The notes under the pieces are model-generated. The model saw nothing but the letters and a program-made list of their open reading frames with translations, was not told the DNA's origin and did no database searches. Below are positions 59,197 through 64,000 of a DNA stretch of 64,000 nucleotides, piece after piece. Made by a program: the position numbers and the translations under genes. Position 1 is the first letter of the stretch. Each line of letters starts with the position of its first letter. Origin of the DNA: Paragordius varius (Eukaryota; Nematomorpha); assembly GCA_964247055.1 (NCBI GenBank), contig OZ176054.1, positions 8,866,001 through 8,930,000 of the forward strand, in the 5' to 3' direction.

Positions 59197-60644
59197 TAGC
59201 ATGAAAATATTTTTTCTTAAAATTTCATCATATTTATCAAAAACTTATATTAATAAAGGTTTGCGTTTGATCGGTCAATAATTGCTCATCTTCTATTTTA
59301 CATTTGTGGATCAATTTTTCTGACCGGTCAAAAGATAAATCAGTTATACATTTTACTAACTTGTTTACCATTTTAGATCGCTGGCATTTGAATTTCCCTT
59401 CCAAATCATTACGGATGAAATTATAGAAGCAATAATTTTATGCATGTTGACCCAGTTACACGAAATTTTAACCAAGAAACCCGATATTGATACACATTTG
59501 ATAGAAAAGGTCCTAACCTTTGAATATGGTCAATGTTTATTACGTATCATCAAGGTTATAAAGAACACTCAAGATAATTTTGTTATGGACGACAATCAAA
59601 AAAATTCGAATGCATCATCCATTATTATGGAGGGGGAGAATATGACAAATGAAAAAGTTTCCGATATTAGTAATGGTATTTCACACGAAAATGAAGGTTC
59701 ATTACATGATTCCGATACCATGAATGTGAAAATTGAACAAGGTATTAGTTTAATTTTAGGGATTATAACGAAATTATTAACTTTTTTGGGATTGTCAAGG
59801 CTCTTAAAACGGTTCATTGGGCTAACGATAACTTTAAAAAATGGAAGCAAAATCACAACCAACCATTTTTTACAAAAACCAATTTTTTCGGAAATTGTTT
59901 TTTGAATAGTGGAATATAAACCAGTGTTAAAAATTGAATAACTTTATAAAAATTTCCTTATATGTGGTTTTTACATACATAATCGTTATGATTGACTAAT
60001 TTGATTACAAATCATATATGTTAAATATAGGCAACAATAATTCAAATTTTATGTATTTTAATTTTTATATGCGTTATTAAATTTTTGTTTAGATATGGTC
60101 CATTTTCGCAAAAATCTGCTATTAATATTTGATCTTATAAAGTCTTTTGCAATATATCTTTTGTTTTATTAGAATAGATAAAGCAATATAATCTCACATC
60201 TTAAATGGATACTTTTTAAGCGTTCAAAGTAAATTAAAGTGACAATAGTTCATATTACCATTAATTTAATTTATAAAGTTAAATTTTATTATCAAAAAAT
60301 ATTATTAAAATTTTTGGTTTTCATATGAATAAATCACACTCTTTGACTTTTTTATAAACATGAATTAATGTATGTCATTCCTAACGTATAAATTATATTA
60401 CAAAATATATTTAGATTTAGACGATGTCGCCGCTTTCAATAATAAAGAGCCAAAAAGAATTAATTTGACAGAGTGTGATGTGCCTAAAGGAGAACCCTGT
60501 ATGGCAAGTAACACTAGTAAGCGTCCAAGAAAACCGAAAAATTATTCTAAAGATTTTTTATATTACGATACCACTAGTGTAGATTCATTTAATTGTGATA
60601 CAACGCCACAACAACAATTGACTGCTTGTAATAATATACTTTAA
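53365..60644 (+). CDS. LIN54: LIN54-like CXC-domain DNA-binding subunit of the MuvB/DREAM complex
   Basis: Proposed exons: 53365-53370, 53396-53471, 53494-53570, 53594-53656, 53680-53817, 53843-53919, 53945-54090, 57013-57104, 57994-58213, 59004-59145, 59377-59741 and 60415-60644. They sum to 1632 nt, 543 residues (human about 749; the N terminus is shorter). First CXC repeat: [44 protein letters not shown]. Second: [38 protein letters not shown]-terminal helical region matches the family ([29 protein letters not shown]). The tandem CXC domain binds the CHR promoter element of cell-cycle genes. Introns 1-6 are only 25, 22, 23, 23, 25 and 25 nt; later ones reach 2.9 kb and carry MITEs. The two-codon first exon (ATG GCA) and the exon 9 donor (58213 or 58216) are the least certain points. 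AATAAA lies at 60719. Confidence 0.88.
54390..54937. repeat. TTAA-flanked MITE family, copy 5 (LIN54 intron 7)
   Basis: Begins CTAACACTTCAATTCAAATT and ends ATGTGTTGTATCCAAGTGTT plus AA. About 548 bp. The left TTAA has changed to CTAA and the right one is kept. A 112-residue open frame on its minus strand is shared, in pieces, with other copies and is treated as chance. Confidence 0.85.
55221..55530 (+). repeat. Two-copy tandem repeat of about 160 bp (LIN54 intron 7)
   Basis: Units at about 55221-55381 and 55382-55530 share CCTGGTxTTG, TTTTTTTCCTTT, GTTAGATTC, AAGACxxACACAAAxTATTG, TGCCxGGCAACGATGGTTTT and TTAATGAxATCG. They are roughly three quarters identical by eye. No function seen. Confidence 0.8.
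55572..55892 (+). other. Unrecognised 106-codon open frame inside LIN54 intron 7
   Basis: A continuous frame from ATG at 55572 to a stop at 55892. It is lysine- and leucine-rich with [18 protein letters not shown] and [16 protein letters not shown], and its composition is more protein-like than that of nearby chance frames. TTAATTTTAG just upstream looks like a splice acceptor. Inserting it between the two CXC repeats would break a linker conserved in LIN54, so I do not add it to that gene. It could be a relic of a transposon or of a small nested gene. No family recognised. Confidence 0.3.
56287..56684. repeat. TTAA-flanked MITE family, copy 6 (shortened, LIN54 intron 7)
   Basis: Runs from TTAACACTAGGATACAACAC to AATCTAGGTGTTAA in the orientation opposite to copies 3-5. 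About 400 bp, because the block next to the left end (including its hairpin) is missing; the body and right end are kept. Confidence 0.8.
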
Positions 60645-60837
60645 GGTGTAATGTATGTATCTCTTTTAGTAATAATTTGTTTCGAAATATACCCAAACGC
60701 AAAATTCAAAAATATTGTAATAAAATCAACATGAGGGTATATAATCATGCATGCATTTCCATGATTTTTTTCCTTAAAACAATTTACCAATTACCACCTT
60801 CGACAAACATATATATATATATATATGTATAAATAAA

Positions 60838-63730
60838 TTATAATTTATTTTTTAATGTATTTCCCTTTGATGTGAACGGTTTAAAGGATTCATCTTTCTG
60901 AAAAATAGAGATAAAAATATATGTTTACCTTAACAACTTCCGACTTTTTCAAATTTCCTCTAAAAAATACCAATTTGTTGAAACTAAAATCATAATCTGG
61001 TTGGATGCTACATATACCCGATAAATTAATCTAAATTACCAATTAGTGTTAGCTTTTAAGGGTATAATTTTGTGATTTTTACCATCAATCCTATATCCAG
61101 ATCCAACAAAGGGCTAAAAGTTTAAAAAAAATTAGAAGTTTACCGTAAAATTTTTTGTGGCATCTTGGGAAGTTGATTCATTTTCAAAATCTTCATCTAT
61201 GCTATCACTTTCTTCTGTTTCGCCTTTTTCTTTATAACCAACTGGTGCAGCAAATTCAACCTGTTAACACATATAAAATTTACATGCAGACTATTTTTAT
61301 GCAATTTATTTATCGTGTTATATATGCCCCCATGAAGTTTTTATCATTATTTTCCCCGAGTATTTATATTTACCAATGTAAACTGTGAAGAGTGCTCAAA
61401 TGTTATTATAGGTTAAACCTTATTTTACATTAACTATTCAATGATACATTCTGAGCCATTTATAAATGTTTTTTCAATAAATCATTATTATTTAAACCCG
61501 ATCTGACCGCATTGCATTTATAATCATAACAAGTCATCATACGACAAATGTATATACCAAACAAACTTTAACCGTTCAATGCACGGGTTTCCAATACAAA
61601 TCGCTTTGCGGGAAGTATTGAAAAAAATATAACAAATGGGCACAAATATTTTATTATATTTTAATAATGAAACTGTAAAATAATTTACACTTACGATATA
61701 TTTATTAATTATTTAAATTTTAAAAGTAAATTGTTAAATCCGTAAGATAATGTTAGACAAAAATTGAATGGAAAATTAATCAAAGATTACGTTTATAAAC
61801 TGAAATTATAAATATGTGAATATTGCACAGTTGGATATATAAATATATATATATATGTATATACGAAATTGATATAATACTAAAATCAAATAGTTATGTC
61901 GCATTGATGAATGCTAACAAGCACGAAACTAGTCTGCGATTACTATTGACATATCATTTATAATTTCCTTTTAAAAATATAATTTTCAATTTTTAATTTT
62001 CGTTTAACATTATCTTTCGGTTTTAACAACTGTCATTATTTTCAGGTTCATTCCTTTGACCAAATTTGGTAATACATTCAGATTTGCCTACATTTTATGG
62101 TTAACATTCGGATACAACATATTTATTTCAATCATCCGATTCAAATTGTTTAAAATCAAATATTCCAAATAAATATGGAATAAATTGGAACCATGGCATA
62201 AAACATTGATGCACAGAAAGATAATTGAACAATCATTTAAAAAACTTTATATTATTTATTTTATGGATAAACCTCTATGTAAAAATTTGGTCAATATGCA
62301 ATGTGTACATTAGCTAAATATATAATGCAATATAAACCACAAACTTAAACGTGATTTAAATAAAAAATTAGCTTTAATATTAGCGTTAAAATCAAATAAA
62401 CACGATATTTTGCAAAAATTATGCATAAAAATAGCGTCAAAGTAGTTAACATGGAACTGGGATGATAATAATATAATTTTAGCGTTAGAATCAATATACA
62501 AGATATTTTATATAAATGATGTAAAATAAAAATGGCATTGAAGTAGTTTGATATGAGACATTTTTTAAAATAATTTATTAATATATTTTGGCTTATTTAT
62601 ATAATTTAATTAGGATAGAAGCATAAGTATCAAAAACGGTTGTTTCAGTACTTTTAAAAATATTAACCTAAATATAATCTGAAGTCCCTAGACACCCAAA
62701 TTTGAATCCAAGGGTGAAAGTAAATTATAATTATAATTGCAAGATAATTACTTTAAAATATTATCTATATTAGTTTTTTCAAATTTTTCGCAGGCCTTAA
62801 AATTTTTTTAAACGGCCGCATGTTGTGCAACCCCTGATTTAATGGTTTTAAATGTTTGCAAAAATATATGGATGATCACACTTTATAACATATATAATTT
62901 TTTATCTTTATTTATTTTAAAACTTACGGTCATAAATACATGGTAAAACCCAACCCTAGTGAAAATTGCCAAAACAGCTAATTTTATAATGGTAAAATAT
63001 GGTCAATATTGGATATTGCTTTAAAAGGTAAAAAGTTTGATTTTAACGTTATTCACTAAGTTTAAAATTAAGATAAACTAGAAACTTACATTCATGTCAC
63101 ACTCAATTATTGATACAGCCTTACCTGGCTTTGTTTCCAAAACCAGGAGTTCATATACTTCATCGTTATATTCGATTGCTAAAATATCACCAGTTGTTAG
63201 ACAAGCAAAATTTCTTAGGGCGTTTTCCAATCTTATATATAATAGGCAAAATATTACAATGCTTTGTGGTTAGATATATCTAAAAAATCTATAGATTGCG
63301 GTTGAAATTTTGAATAAACAGCTATAGGAAGAGTAACATATTCAACTGATAAAATATTCCCCTCTTCGAGTAATAAATTACGCATCATCTATAAATTAAT
63401 ATTGATCTACCCAATGAGGTAAATATATAGATCCTTCATCAGCTACAAATTCTAAAACTCCACAATGAGTAATTCTATTTGTTTTAGTATTTGTCAATTT
63501 AAATAACATTGGATATTCAACATTTAATCGTGTTAAATGGCTTAAAGCCGATGGTGGCATAATTACTAAAATATATATAATCAATACTTTTTCCACCGCG
63601 ATCAATATCTTGCCGTTCATTTCCGGGAAGCAAACTCACAGAATAGCATTTATATTGCACCTTAAATGGCCCACTTAAATAATCAGAGAAAATATTAAAA
63701 CTAAACTAAAATTTAAACGATTTTTACCAT
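60838..63730 (-). CDS. UFD1: Ubiquitin fusion degradation protein 1 (p97/VCP cofactor)
   Basis: Nine coding exons on the minus strand: 63730-63728 (the ATG alone), 63705-63588, 63565-63411, 63388-63258, 63231-63090, 61260-61144, 61113-61040, 61007-60929 and 60897-60838. They sum to 879 nt, 292 residues (human 307). The start reads MFSFNIF, as in human (MFSFNMF). Then come [68 protein letters not shown] and FACLTTGD, which form the N-terminal double-psi domain that binds ubiquitin. The C-terminal part has a p97-binding SHP box ([12 protein letters not shown]) and a weak second one ([11 protein letters not shown]). With NPL4 it delivers ubiquitinated clients to p97. Introns are 22, 22, 22, 26, 1829, 30, 32 and 31 nt; the long one holds a TTAA-family copy. 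Its stop lies 193 bp from that of LIN54. Confidence 0.94.
62101..62716. repeat. TTAA-flanked MITE family, copy 7 (UFD1 intron 5, diverged)
   Basis: Begins TTAACATTCGGATACAACAT, then has a CCGATTCAAATTG block, and ends with a TAGACACCCAAATTTGAATC-like segment. Many substitutions and an internal duplication of about 90 bp (two TTTTAGCGTTA-type blocks near 62380 and 62475) mark it as old. It lies inside the only long UFD1 intron. Confidence 0.7.
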
Positions 63731-64000
63731 TTATCATGCGTAAAACTTGAATGCGTTAGGTTCAAGTCATCTCATTAGGATCTGTCATATTAAAATTTCG
63801 GAAAATTGATATCATTTAACACTTCATGACCTTTTAAGTCAGATTTGAATTTGAATATCTTAAAATGTTTTTAAGGTGGCCGAATTTAAAAATATGCTTT
63901 TTTATTAGGCGCATAATACAAAATCTTTTTTAAAAAAATTGCATTTTTTATCTCAAATTTTTTCGCCACCATTTTTTTTAAATTTTTAAATAGCTAATCC
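63731..64000. other. UFD1 upstream region and start of a dispersed repeat
   Basis: The first 85 bp should hold the UFD1 5' leader and part of its promoter. From about 63814 (TTTAACACTTCATGACC) to the window edge the sequence matches the repeat family seen at about 7225-7380, 8025-8200 and, in reverse, 41220-41440 (TTTGAATATCTTAAAA, TAGGCGCATAATACAAAAT, ATCTCAAATTTTTTCGCC). The copy is cut by the window end. Confidence 0.6.

Noticed and set aside
1-64000. CRISPR arrays, tRNA or rRNA genes, bacterial operons, plasmid or phage functions
   Set aside because: No regularly spaced direct repeats with unique spacers, no cloverleaf with A and B boxes that I could fold by eye, and the genes are clearly intron-bearing nuclear genes.

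Overview
This is an A+T-rich nuclear window from an animal. By eye about three quarters of the bases are A or T. It carries eight protein genes that I could rebuild exon by exon, with splice phases that agree at the junctions: two CTR-type copper transporters, METTL18, PRPF4, POLK, an EF-hand plus Rab GTPase of the RASEF/CRACR2A kind, LIN54 and UFD1. The EF-hand/Rab fusion and the LIN54 tandem CXC domain point to Metazoa. No rRNA, tRNA, CRISPR array or bacterial feature was seen.

Layout. 1-9.3 kb has no host gene. It holds repeats and a decayed non-LTR element (LINE) interrupted by a broken Ty3/gypsy fragment. 9.3-21.5 kb is gene-rich: CTR copy 1 (+), CTR copy 2 (-), METTL18 (-) and PRPF4 (+). 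The CTR genes converge. METTL18 and PRPF4 diverge across about 170 bp. 21.5-33.8 kb is gene-free and full of repeats: a 1-kb palindrome, two minisatellites, and a 3.1-kb hAT transposon with an intact 8-bp target duplication sitting inside a foldback repeat. 33.8-40.1 kb is POLK (+), which has a rearranged LINE in one intron. 40.6-49.3 kb is the RASEF-like gene (-). 49.3-53.4 kb is a repeat-filled divergent spacer. 53.4-60.6 kb is LIN54 (+) and 60.8-63.7 kb is UFD1 (-), converging with 193 bp between stop codons.

The most striking property is intron size. UFD1, LIN54 and PRPF4 together contain fifteen introns of only 22-32 nt, most of them 22-26 nt. They obey GT-AG, and removing them restores proteins that match their families. 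One 22-nt intron separates the UFD1 start codon from the rest of the coding sequence. The same genes also carry kilobase introns filled with transposons, so intron length is sharply two-sided. Introns averaging about 26 nt are described for dicyemid mesozoans. I offer that only as a hypothesis for the source; the window does not prove it.

The repeat landscape looks largely unlabelled. A TTAA-flanked family of about 580 bp has a hairpin inside each end and occurs seven times. A degenerate tandem repeat of about 153 bp occurs at several separate loci, including introns of two genes. There are also hAT-type MITEs and several foldback structures. The genes have no common pathway: copper import, protein histidine methylation, U4/U6 snRNP function, translesion synthesis, vesicle traffic, cell-cycle transcription (MuvB/DREAM) and p97-dependent proteolysis.
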